Positions 39,173 through 47,333 of a DNA stretch of 64,000 bases are shown here, in pieces (the stretch's first letter is position 1; each line of letters begins with the position of its first letter). A program made the position numbers and the translations under genes. A model generated the notes under the pieces. It saw only the letters and a program-made list of their open reading frames with translations, did not search any database and had not been told where the DNA came from. This stretch comes from Sacculina carcini (taxonomy: Eukaryota > Arthropoda > Thecostraca > Sacculinidae), in the NCBI GenBank assembly GCA_916048095.2, contig OU696579.1:4284735-4348734 (forward strand). The letters run 5' to 3'.

Positions 39173-39231
39173 TGTATCACAATATATCACACCAATAACA
39201 CTGGAGGATCCTGTCGGCTGCGCCAATTATC

Positions 39232-39555
39232 TGTTGTGTCTTCTCGTTGAATGAAACACTGTATAATAAAACGGTGATTTTATTCCGCAACAGATTATTA
39301 TTAGAACGTGTTAGTCTGGGGTTAACTCCGACACAGACTGCGTGAAAAACGCATGTACTGGGCTACTCTAGGATACACACATACATACAACACATTGCAC
39401 AACATAATAAATGACGCATTGTTCCAATACTGAACCTAGCAAAAACTAAGGGAGCAATGCCCGCTGGCGACGGAGCAATGTGCGTGCGTAAGATTACATG
39501 TGTGTATATGTGTGTGTATGTGCGTGTGTGTCGTATATGTATGTCACATACAACA
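39232..39555 (-). repeat. LTR of element Q (minus arm, 5' LTR)
   Basis: 324 bp, TGTTGTATG...ACACAACA in element orientation, abutting a tRNA-Ser-type primer site after GATAAT. A diverged partial copy lies at 41632-41853. Confidence 0.8.
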
Positions 39556-41631
39556 GTTTGCATGACAGAAACTAAATTGTCCCAGGACTTTGATGTTATC
39601 CTCAGGGATGAAGATTAAAATGTGATCAGAAGGGATAGGATGGGGAAATTCGGGGGAGGTGTTATGATGTGTGGGAGAAAGGATATAGCAATAGAAGATA
39701 CGCATTTCGGAAAAGGTAAGGCAGAGTTTTTGAACACATACATTAGACATGGTTAGAATGTTAAATGTATTGGAGTAATGTATGTTCCACCAAAAACTGC
39801 TGCGTGGAAGCAGGAAGAATGTAGTGCGATGTGATTTGAATCAAAGGAGGAGTTAACAAATATAATGGGGAGACAGAGATGAATGAAACTCATGGGATAC
39901 TTCAATTGTAAAGACGTAGATTGGGAAAATTGTGTCACCAATGGTAATGAAAATTCATGAGGATATATGTTCCTAGAATTAATGACTGAAGGTTTTATGA
40001 CGCAATGGTTAACGCAACCTACTAGGTATAGAGGTGATGATGAACCCTCGAGGTTGGATTTAGTTTTCACAGGGCATCCCGGTGAGATAGTGTATATTCA
40101 CTATGAAAGCCCTCTGGGTAAGAGTGATTACATAATGATGGAGATTAAAACAATAGGAACGAATGAAGGGTCAGGAAGCTTAGGAGTACCCCCGCAGGTA
40201 AAATTGAACTACGCTAAAAGTAATTATGACGGTATGTAGGAATATTTCGCAAAAATATACTGGAAAGAACCTTGCTTGTCGGTTTGTACTGAGGCTTCCT
40301 CCGCGAACCACCACTTCGGTGCATATCCGGCAGCTCGGTTGGTTACCTGCTCTTTCTCGTATCCGCTATAAGGTATGTTGTCTGGTCTTCAAACTTATCC
40401 ACTCTCCCTCTTCTCCTTCATATCTCCGTTCCCTATTGACTCTCAATAATCGTACTTCTTGTCGCATTCCTGTGCCATTAGTCTGTCCTGCTCTTCATCA
40501 ATCCTCTCGGTCATCCAAATCTTTTTATTTCTCTGCTCCTTGTACTATAACTCGCTTCTATCTTACCTCCACCACAAGTCTTCATTCCGATCCTTTTCTG
40601 CTGATCTTTATAAATACCTGCTCACTCGTTCTCCTGATGATTGAATGTATTATTTGTCTTTGGATATATGTGTGCTGCTCGTGCTGATCGTCCTGTGTTG
40701 TACCCTCGTTGTTCTTGCTTGATATTTGTCTTTTTAATCACTGTGAATTATCTGCTTTCGTTGCTGCGTCCCGTTTTGCATCTCTTGCATTCGTCGTTGT
40801 CTGGTCAGGCTTCGCCCTGCTACTGGTAACAGTGTAATTCCAGTACAACCTGATTCATGGTCGAGTCGTCGGCGACTAAACCGACTCCCCCACTGTTCTG
40901 CAGTGAGGAGGGTGGCTAGACACCCGACAGGAAAATAAACAAAACCTGTTTCAAGGGCGGATGAGCTATCTGATAGCCAACGGCCATCTAGCATGTTCCA
41001 GTTTGCAAACGTGTTTTCATTTTTCTATCTGTGCCTACTCCCTGCTCGCTGTAATGTTCCTGTGGGTTGTGTCTTTTTCGCGCCTGTGTATAAATATGTG
41101 CGCTATATCAAATATAGGCTGTTGTTGTTGTTGTTGTTGAAAGACTTGCTGGAAGCAGAAAATGTTCAAGTAAAATACAATGTCTTTTTAGAGATTTACG
41201 AAGGGGATACGCAAGGATTCTTACCAAAATTCAAAGAAAAAAATGTTGCTGAAAGAGAATGGTTCAATACAAATGTGAAAGGGCACGTGTGCAAAAAGAA
41301 GAGGCTTGGAAAAGAAGGAGAAAACGGAATACGTTGAAGAATAGAGAGAAATTCAAAAAAGCACGGAGCCATTACGTGAGTGTGAGAAGGCAAGAGGAAA
41401 GACGATATGAGAAAAGCATTGTAGACGAGATTAAATATGAGCCAAAGTTGTTTAACAAGTTTCTCAACAAAACATTGAAAAGTAAGGTAGCTATCAACAA
41501 ATTGGTGGTGGATGGTGAAATTTACGAAGAAGCAGGAGATATTTGTGAAGTCATGAACAGGAAGTTTTAAGAGGTTTTTACGAATGAGGACGCATTGGAA
41601 ACTCCGGTGATAGTTGATACCAGACTGGGAC
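39556..41631 (+). mobile_element. CR1-like LINE fragment (LINE-B), itself interrupted by a LINE insertion
   Basis: AP-endonuclease fragments (MTETKLSQDFDVILRDED; MGKFGGGVMM; MGYFNCKDVDWEN; RYRGDDEPSRLDLVFTGHPGEI) run to about 40268 and resume at 41139 with the post-endonuclease linker (REWFN; RRKRNTLKNREKFKKARSHY; KLFNKFLNKTLKS; GEIYEEAGDICEVMNRKF). Several stops. Both ends are cut by LTR-derived sequence. Confidence 0.8.
40269..41138 (+). mobile_element. 5'-truncated LINE-A-type insertion within LINE-B
   Basis: Starts in the RT thumb (LPPRTTTSVHIRQLGWLPALSRI; SRSSKSFYFSAP), with 3' UTR and a terminal GCGCTATATCAAATATAGGC(GTT)n. Flanked by GAAAGA at 40263-40268 and 41139-41144, a target-site duplication. 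A clean target-primed insertion. Confidence 0.85.
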
Positions 41632-41853
41632 AGACACAGACTGCGTGAAAAACGCATGTACTGGGCTACTCTAGCATACACACAGACATACAGCACATTG
41701 CACAGCATAATAAATGACACATTGTTCCACTACTGAACATAGCAAAAACTAAGGGAGCAATGCCCGCTGGCGACGGCGCTATGTGTGTGCGTAAGATTTC
41801 ATGTGTGCATATGTGTGTGTATGTGCGTGTGTCTCGAATATGTATGTCACATA
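41632..41853 (-). repeat. Partial second copy of Q LTR
   Basis: Matches 39338-39555 at about 90%. The U5-side 106 bp are missing. Together with 39232-39555 it brackets the LINE-B fragment. Confidence 0.8.
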
Positions 41854-42184
41854 CAACACACATGATTACTCAATGAATTTGTTTTGTTCTTCTGACAAAT
41901 TATTTCAAATATCCACATAATTAAAACCATCTTTACAAAAAAACATGGGTTTTTTCAATGAAAAAACCAAAACCACCGGACCCGGATGCTTTTTCAGACA
42001 CTCTCCTGGGATATTTATTGATAAATATTTTTATTTTTCTTAACCATAAAAACAAAAAAGAACTAAAAAATGTCTTTATTACACAAAAAACGCATAAAAC
42101 GTTTTTTTGCATCTCAAATTGCAATTTTTTAATTGCAATCTGTCTGTCTGTCTGTTTGTCTGTCTGTTTGTCTGTCTGTTTGTT

Positions 42185-42216
<32 letters not shown>

Positions 42217-42431
42217 CCACATATACACAGACACAAGTTCTCACAAATATAAAATGTGAAATTACAGATACTTGAGCTGAAAATTGGAGCCAGGCATAGT
42301 TTGAATCACATGGCTTTACACACACACGCACACACACATGTGAAGCGGAGATTGGTTAAATTTCAGTAATGATTTCCTTATGCTGTTTGTAGAAAAAATA
42401 TGATACACAGATATCTATTTTTCCACATTAT
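41854..42431. other. Intergenic DNA with (TCTG)n
   Basis: (TCTG)n/(TTTG)n microsatellite at about 42138-42214. An A-run/T-run patch around 41935-42115 could be a decayed hAT-type end. No gene. Confidence 0.55.
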
Positions 42432-42640
42432 TATAGTGTCCTAGCGCCACCTTTGTTATTATACGTTCGTTTGTGTTCTTCTCAAGAGATGGCGCTATGA
42501 CATGGTTATTGTACGTTGATAAGGGGCTTGTGCGACCTTGAGGGTTTGGCGGGCGGACAGTTCTGGTTGAGTTGTGTGTGTATGCGTATGTGTGAAATAG
42601 ATACTCGTGTTAAGCTGGTGTTTGGCGTCGGAGAACAGTA
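42432..42640 (+). repeat. 5' LTR of Mag-like element
   Basis: About 209 bp; the core TGTCCTAG...GAACA (201 bp) matches 46366-46566 with one change (GGAGAACA/GAAGAACA). Confidence 0.88.
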
Positions 42641-42646
42641 AAAAAT

Positions 42647-42659
42647 TGGCGACGAGGAT
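42647..42659 (+). other. Primer-binding site, tRNA-Ser(GCU)
   Basis: TGGCGACGAGGAT, complementary to the 3' end of animal tRNA-Ser(GCU) as recalled (ATCCTCGTCGCCA). A conventional 3'-end primer site. Confidence 0.65.
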
Positions 42660-42691
42660 ACTGTGGTTTTTCATATTGTGATATAATTCTA

Positions 42692-42961
42692 ATGGAGTTC
42701 GCTTCAGCCCCTCCAGCATTTCTTCCACGACCAGGCAAACCTGCTGTGCCCTGGAAGCAGTGGGAATTTGCATTCAAAAATTATTTGAAAGCTATCGGTG
42801 GTGACGCTTTTCCCGACGATCGTCGGAAGGCTATTCTTCTGCACCACGTTGGTGCAGAGGCTCAGCGAGTGTACATTTCGCTACCCGAGACGCCTGAAGT
42901 GAAGGATGAGACGGCGTTCGACCGCACTTTGCGACTTCTCAGAGAGTTCTACTGCAACTAC
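42692..42961 (+). pseudogene. gag: Truncated Gag of Mag-like element
   Basis: MEFASAPPAFLPRPGKPAVPWKQW opens a Mag-type Gag and runs to about LLREFYCN. The capsid C-terminal half is then missing and the nucleocapsid knuckles appear in another frame (KCTHCGRRH, CNACGRHGHWGAVC), which belongs to the Pol frame. This suggests an internal deletion of several hundred bases near 42945-42965. Confidence 0.75.
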
Positions 42962-45900
42962 AGGCAACAAGCCCAGACAACCAGCAAAAGCCAGCGACAC
43001 CACGCAGTCGAGCACCAAGTGTACGCACTGTGGACGTCGACACGCCTCCCCGAGAGCACAGTTCTGCCCAGCGCGGAACTCAACGTGCAACGCATGCGGC
43101 CGCCATGGTCACTGGGGTGCCGTATGCCAGTCAAAGGGGACGGCATCAGCGCGAGACAAGAATCAACGGAGATCGGTGAGAGAGGTCACAATTCTGACAT
43201 GTGGCTCGCTCGACCGGCGTAAACTCACCTGCGATGCAGTCGTCTCCGTCGAAGGCGGTGCAGGCGCCAGTATGTGTCTCCAAGTTGACACGGGGGCCAG
43301 CGTGTCTGTGCTTAGTCTGCCCCTGGCGCGTCAACACTTCCGTGGCTCCAGGGTATGGCCAACCGACACGCAGCTGTTCGGTGTGGGCCGGCGGCCACTG
43401 ACGGTCGTGGGCACTTTGCCGGCCTCAGTGAGAGTCGGTCAGCACACGGCCGAGACAACATTCTTCGTGATTGACACGCCAACTCGTGAAGGTCTCCTCG
43501 GACTGTCGACAATGTCAGAGTTAGGCCTCACGATTCGGCCGGGCGAGGGAGTTGTTGCCCAGGTCGCGGACGATCAGCAATCGAGTGAACTGCCAGCCAT
43601 CAAGGGGTTCTGTCACCGTGTTCAGCTGAAACCAGACGCTGTTCCTACGTCGTTCCCTCTGCGACGACTTCCTCTGGCGCTCCGAGCGGAAGTGTCTGCT
43701 GAGTTGGAAAAGCTGTTGAAATCCGGCGTTATAGAACGTGTACAGGCTTCCCAGTGGGTCAGCCCCATTGTGGTGGCTCGCAAGAAGGCAGGTGGAATCA
43801 GGCTATGTGTGGATTTACGTGGTCCGAACGGACAGATCATCACTGAGGTCCATCCACTACCAACAATTCAGGAATTGATCAACCAGCTGCAAGGCGTTGT
43901 TTTCACCAAGATCGATTTGCGTGCAGCGTACCATCAACTGGAACTACACCCCGATTCAAGACACATCACGGCGTTCCTGACGCATGACGGACTGTACCAG
44001 TTTCGGCGTGTGCCATTTGGTCTTGCTTCAGCTGGCGCAGCGTTCCAGCGGCTCCTAGACGACGTACTCCAAGGCATACCAGGCTGCTGTCACTATATTG
44101 ACGATATAGTGTGCTGTGGATCAGACCGAGAGACGCATGACAAGCGGCTCAAGATGATCATGAACCGTCTCAGGGCGGCCCACATAACCATCAATGTGGA
44201 CAAGTCAACATTTGCGAAACCTCAGCTATATTTTTGTGGGTTCATGGTGTCGGCATCCGGCATTTCACCGTCCGACGACCACCTGAGAGCTGTGCACGAG
44301 GCATCTGCACCCAACAACGCCAAGGAGCTACGCAGCTTCCTCGGGTTGTGCGGTTGGGTGTCACAATTCGTTCCGAACTACGCTTCATTGACAGCACCAC
44401 TTTTTCATCTTCTCAAAAAGGACGTGGAATTCGACTGGTCAACCAAAGTCGACCGCGCCTTCAAGTGCCTGAAAACGGCTATTGTGCAGGCCAACCCACT
44501 CAGCCGATTTGATGAGAAGAAGCGCACCATCATCACCACCGATGCTAGCGAAAAAGGGGCCGGTGCGATGCTATCGCAAGTGTCAGACGACGGCCAAGAA
44601 CAGGCGGTAGCGTTCTGGAGTCGGCAGTTTTCACCTGCCGAAGCAAAATACTCAGTGACGGAGCGAGAAGCTCTAGCAGCAGTACAGGCCGTTGAGAAGT
44701 GGAAACTGTTCGTGTGGGGACGACATTTCACGCTACGTACAGATCACATGGCTCTGCGAGCCATTCTGTCAGCCAACTACAGCGGCAGGGCGGGTGCAAG
44801 AGTGGCCCGCTGGCAGGCTCGCCTCATTCCTTACTCATACGAGGTGCAGCATGTACCTGGACACCGGTTTCCGGGGGCGGACGCCTTATCTCGTCTGCCG
44901 CCCACCGAGTCAATTATCGACGATGCTGATGACGATGCGTATGAGGAAGTTATTGCCACCATAGAGGAGTTCGAGAGCATCACCGTGGACGAGGTTCGTC
45001 GAGCATCTCGAGACGATGCAGAAGTGAGTGCGCTCCGGACTCAACTTCAAGTCGGCTTCCCCGAATCGCCCAAGCAATGCGACCTCATCACTAGCCCGTA
45101 CTTTCCAGTTCGTCACGAGCTTTCACCGGACGGAGAAATCGTGATCAGAGCAGGACACCAACTTATCGTGCCGAAGGGTCTCAGGCCATCATACCTGCAG
45201 AGAGCGCACGCGTCTCATGACGGAATCGTCAAAACAAAACAAAATCTGAGAAGTGTTGCTTGGTGGCCTGGCGTTGACCGAGACGTGGAACAACTCGTTC
45301 GGAATTGCACGGCATGCCAGACGAGTGATAAGTCGCTGAGCTCACCCGCCAGACCAGCTCCACTTACTCCAGTCGAGTATCCCCTCAAACCGTGGTCGAA
45401 GCTCGGCATAGACATTGTGGGCCCAATCAACGGTGCTCCTGAAAACTGCAGATTCGCAGTGACCCTCGTCGATTATCATTCGAAGTGGGCGGAGGTCGGC
45501 ATGATGACGGTGCCCGACACGTCATCAGTGATCAAATTTCTGAACGGCATATTTGCGAGGGAGGGGTTTCCTGATGAACTCATCTCAGATAACGGCCAAC
45601 AGTTCACCAGCGATCAGTTCGCCGAGTATCTTCGTCAGCGAGGCATCCGACATCATCGTTCTGCAGCTTATTGGCCTCAAGGCAATGCCGCTGTGGAAAG
45701 ATTCAACCGCACTTTCAAGTCCTGGCTCCAACGGCATCACAAAGGCGACTACAAAACTCGTATTCAGAGCCTGTTGGCGTCATATCGTGCGACGCCGCAC
45801 TGCTCCACTGGGTGTTCACCGTCTGCTCTGCTACACCAGCGCTCCATGAGACTCACTCTCCCCGTGCTGGAAAGTGAACCTAAGACAGCAAATGCCGCAG

Positions 45901-46337
45901 CGCAAGTGAAGAAGCAGCAGCAGAGAAATAAACGCCACTATGACCGCCGCCATGCCGTTCGAGAGCCGTCTATTCGTCCGGGAGACGCAGTGCACGTGCG
46001 CAAGTCGGGGAAAGTGCCCAAGTTAGCACCGCGTTTCGGCCCTCCGCAGAACGTCATCGCTAAAAGGGGATCTTCGTACCAGCTGGAGGATGGCAGTGTA
46101 CGCAATCCTGCCCATCTGTCGAGAGCTGCCGTCACGATCAACAGTGACGACTGCTTTTTGTGGCACAGTCCGACACCAACCGGCGATGATCAGCAGACAC
46201 GGTGCAGTGCAGAGGCTTCGGCCAGTCAAGACGAGGCGGACGACTCGACGATGGAGCCAGACCGGGCTACAGCGGAATTACCACCGTCGTCCAGAGGTCG
46301 TCGCCGCTGGATTCCCCGGAAATTCCGGCATGCGTAA
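42906..46337 (+). CDS. pol: Pol polyprotein of Mag-like Gypsy element
   Basis: 1143 codons, open. After nucleocapsid-like knuckles at residues about 39-74: protease DTG at 128-130; RT with YIDD at 397-400; RNase H with D546 (TTDASEKG) to DALSRLP near 659; integrase HHCC (H768, H771, C801, C804) and DDE D836, D895, E931; a C-terminal PGDAVHVRKSGK region. The K02A2.6-like sequence style places it in the Mag clade. The first about 20 residues are out-of-frame Gag DNA, so the annotated start is not biological; expression would need a fusion with Gag. Confidence 0.9.
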   Translation: MRRRSTALCDFSESSTATTGNKPRQPAKASDTTQSSTKCTHCGRRHASPRAQFCPARNSTCNACGRHGHWGAVCQSKGTASARDKNQRRSVREVTILTCGSLDRRKLTCDAVVSVEGGAGASMCLQVDTGASVSVLSLPLARQHFRGSRVWPTDTQLFGVGRRPLTVVGTLPASVRVGQHTAETTFFVIDTPTREGLLGLSTMSELGLTIRPGEGVVAQVADDQQSSELPAIKGFCHRVQLKPDAVPTSFPLRRLPLALRAEVSAELEKLLKSGVIERVQASQWVSPIVVARKKAGGIRLCVDLRGPNGQIITEVHPLPTIQELINQLQGVVFTKIDLRAAYHQLELHPDSRHITAFLTHDGLYQFRRVPFGLASAGAAFQRLLDDVLQGIPGCCHYIDDIVCCGSDRETHDKRLKMIMNRLRAAHITINVDKSTFAKPQLYFCGFMVSASGISPSDDHLRAVHEASAPNNAKELRSFLGLCGWVSQFVPNYASLTAPLFHLLKKDVEFDWSTKVDRAFKCLKTAIVQANPLSRFDEKKRTIITTDASEKGAGAMLSQVSDDGQEQAVAFWSRQFSPAEAKYSVTEREALAAVQAVEKWKLFVWGRHFTLRTDHMALRAILSANYSGRAGARVARWQARLIPYSYEVQHVPGHRFPGADALSRLPPTESIIDDADDDAYEEVIATIEEFESITVDEVRRASRDDAEVSALRTQLQVGFPESPKQCDLITSPYFPVRHELSPDGEIVIRAGHQLIVPKGLRPSYLQRAHASHDGIVKTKQNLRSVAWWPGVDRDVEQLVRNCTACQTSDKSLSSPARPAPLTPVEYPLKPWSKLGIDIVGPINGAPENCRFAVTLVDYHSKWAEVGMMTVPDTSSVIKFLNGIFAREGFPDELISDNGQQFTSDQFAEYLRQRGIRHHRSAAYWPQGNAAVERFNRTFKSWLQRHHKGDYKTRIQSLLASYRATPHCSTGCSPSALLHQRSMRLTLPVLESEPKTANAAAQVKKQQQRNKRHYDRRHAVREPSIRPGDAVHVRKSGKVPKLAPRFGPPQNVIAKRGSSYQLEDGSVRNPAHLSRAAVTINSDDCFLWHSPTPTGDDQQTRCSAEASASQDEADDSTMEPDRATAELPPSSRGRRRWIPRKFRHA

Positions 46338-46360
46338 GCAATGTTTTATGTGTGAGGGTA

Positions 46361-46571
46361 TATAGTGTCCTAGCGCCACCTTTGTTATTATACGTTCGTT
46401 TGTGTTCTTCTCAAGAGATGGCGCTATGACATGGTTATTGTACGTTGATAAGGGGCTTGTGCGACCTTGAGGGTTTGGCGGGCGGACAGTTCTGGTTGAG
46501 TTGTGTGTGTATGCGTATGTGTGAAATAGATACTCGTGTTAAGCTGGTGTTTGGCGTCGAAGAACAGTACA
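46361..46571 (+). repeat. 3' LTR of Mag-like element
   Basis: Partner of 42432-42640, ending CAGTACA before ATTAT. Confidence 0.85.
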
Positions 46572-47204
46572 ATTATTCAAAACCGTCTCTAATATATTAT
46601 CAACAAAATCGTATGCAGGAGATGATTAATATCTGCGTACATCGGCGTACGTTTATTGTTTTAGTACAACTCATTTTTTTATGAATTGAGTTATCTCACT
46701 GATGAGAATCTAATCACATCTATATTGATTTGGTTAAAAATTGCATTGTTAAATGATTCATTATTAATTTCATGGATATATATTTCGTACAACTGGCAGC
46801 TTTCACCGATCTCTGGAATGTTGTTTGTGTAATGGGGTACACTGTACCTGTGTTTTACCTGGGTGTGTAGTTTGTTTGCTTGGTTTGTTTTGGATGATTT
46901 TAATTATGGATTACTGTTTACTTGGCCACTTTTTCAGTATTTTCATTTATGCTAAAGGCTTGCAATAATTAATAGCTGGGAAAATGCGTGGTCTGTCAAA
47001 TTTATAACTATGTTTTAGCTGGACCGCTTTATTGGTTTGCTTTAGACATTTCAGAAATAAATGTAAACTACTAAGTAAATTAAAATATAACAAATTTACC
47101 TGTAATTTTTATATGTTTTGAGCGTTTTTGTTGACGATTTTACTGTCGTCATTGTTTATGGTGTCCGCCATTGTTTGATTTGTCATGGCTATATTTACTA
47201 TCAG
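46572..47204. other. AT-rich intron or upstream flank of the MAGUK gene
   Basis: No coding similarity found; the first L27 exon expected upstream is not visible here. Confidence 0.5.
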
Positions 47205-47333
47205 ACCACCCAGCCTGTGCAACCTGTGTCTGTTGACTCGCTGCCGCTGGCCGTCGAACTTTCTCGAAGCTTGCGGCCGTATCACCGCAAGGCGCGCTTT
47301 CTGGTCGCACTGCTAACCTCGCAAAAGTTTCTG
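47205..47333 (+). CDS. MAGUK exon: L27 domain
   Basis: Acceptor ATTTACTATCAG; donor CTG|GTGAGA. Encodes LPLAVELSRSLRPYHRKAR and FLVALLTSQKFL, the second L27 helix bundle; it continues in phase 0 into GVLHAHDVIA of the next exon, the usual 'LL.AHD' end of L27. Confidence 0.8.

Larger units (their letters stand above)
32546..39555 (-). mobile_element. Minus arm of broken Mag-like Gypsy element Q
   Basis: Read on the minus strand: LTR (39232-39555), primer site (39208-39225), Gag 5' part with polyQ (38230-39172), element C (35926-38229), Gag second stretch (34972-35925), Pol (32546-34971). It differs from the plus arm by roughly 5% in the RT region I compared, and shares its RT stop codon and Q/C joint. 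It carries a SINE at 32912-33191. Confidence 0.85.
42432..46571 (+). mobile_element. Mag-like Ty3/Gypsy element with intact Pol and damaged Gag
   Basis: Repeats of about 210 bp at both ends (TATAGTGTCC...GAACAGTA) with one or two differences; possible 5-bp target duplication ATTAT (42427-42431, 46572-46576). A primer site matching tRNA-Ser(GCU) lies at 42647-42659. Pol (42906-46337) is open and complete. Gag is shortened and out of frame with the nucleocapsid. Recent by LTR similarity but probably non-autonomous. Confidence 0.88.

Noticed and set aside
38846..39250. Plus-strand Leu-rich frame opposite the polyQ tract
   Set aside because: Antisense shadow of CAG/CAA repeats in Gag.
41935..42115. 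hAT element suggested by A-run/T-run ends, similar to 7607-7700
   Set aside because: The shared GAGATGC..AAAAAACG look is short and no paired ends or target duplication could be fixed.
42138..42214. CRISPR-like spaced repeats
   Set aside because: Simple (TCTG)n microsatellite without spacers; the window is eukaryotic.
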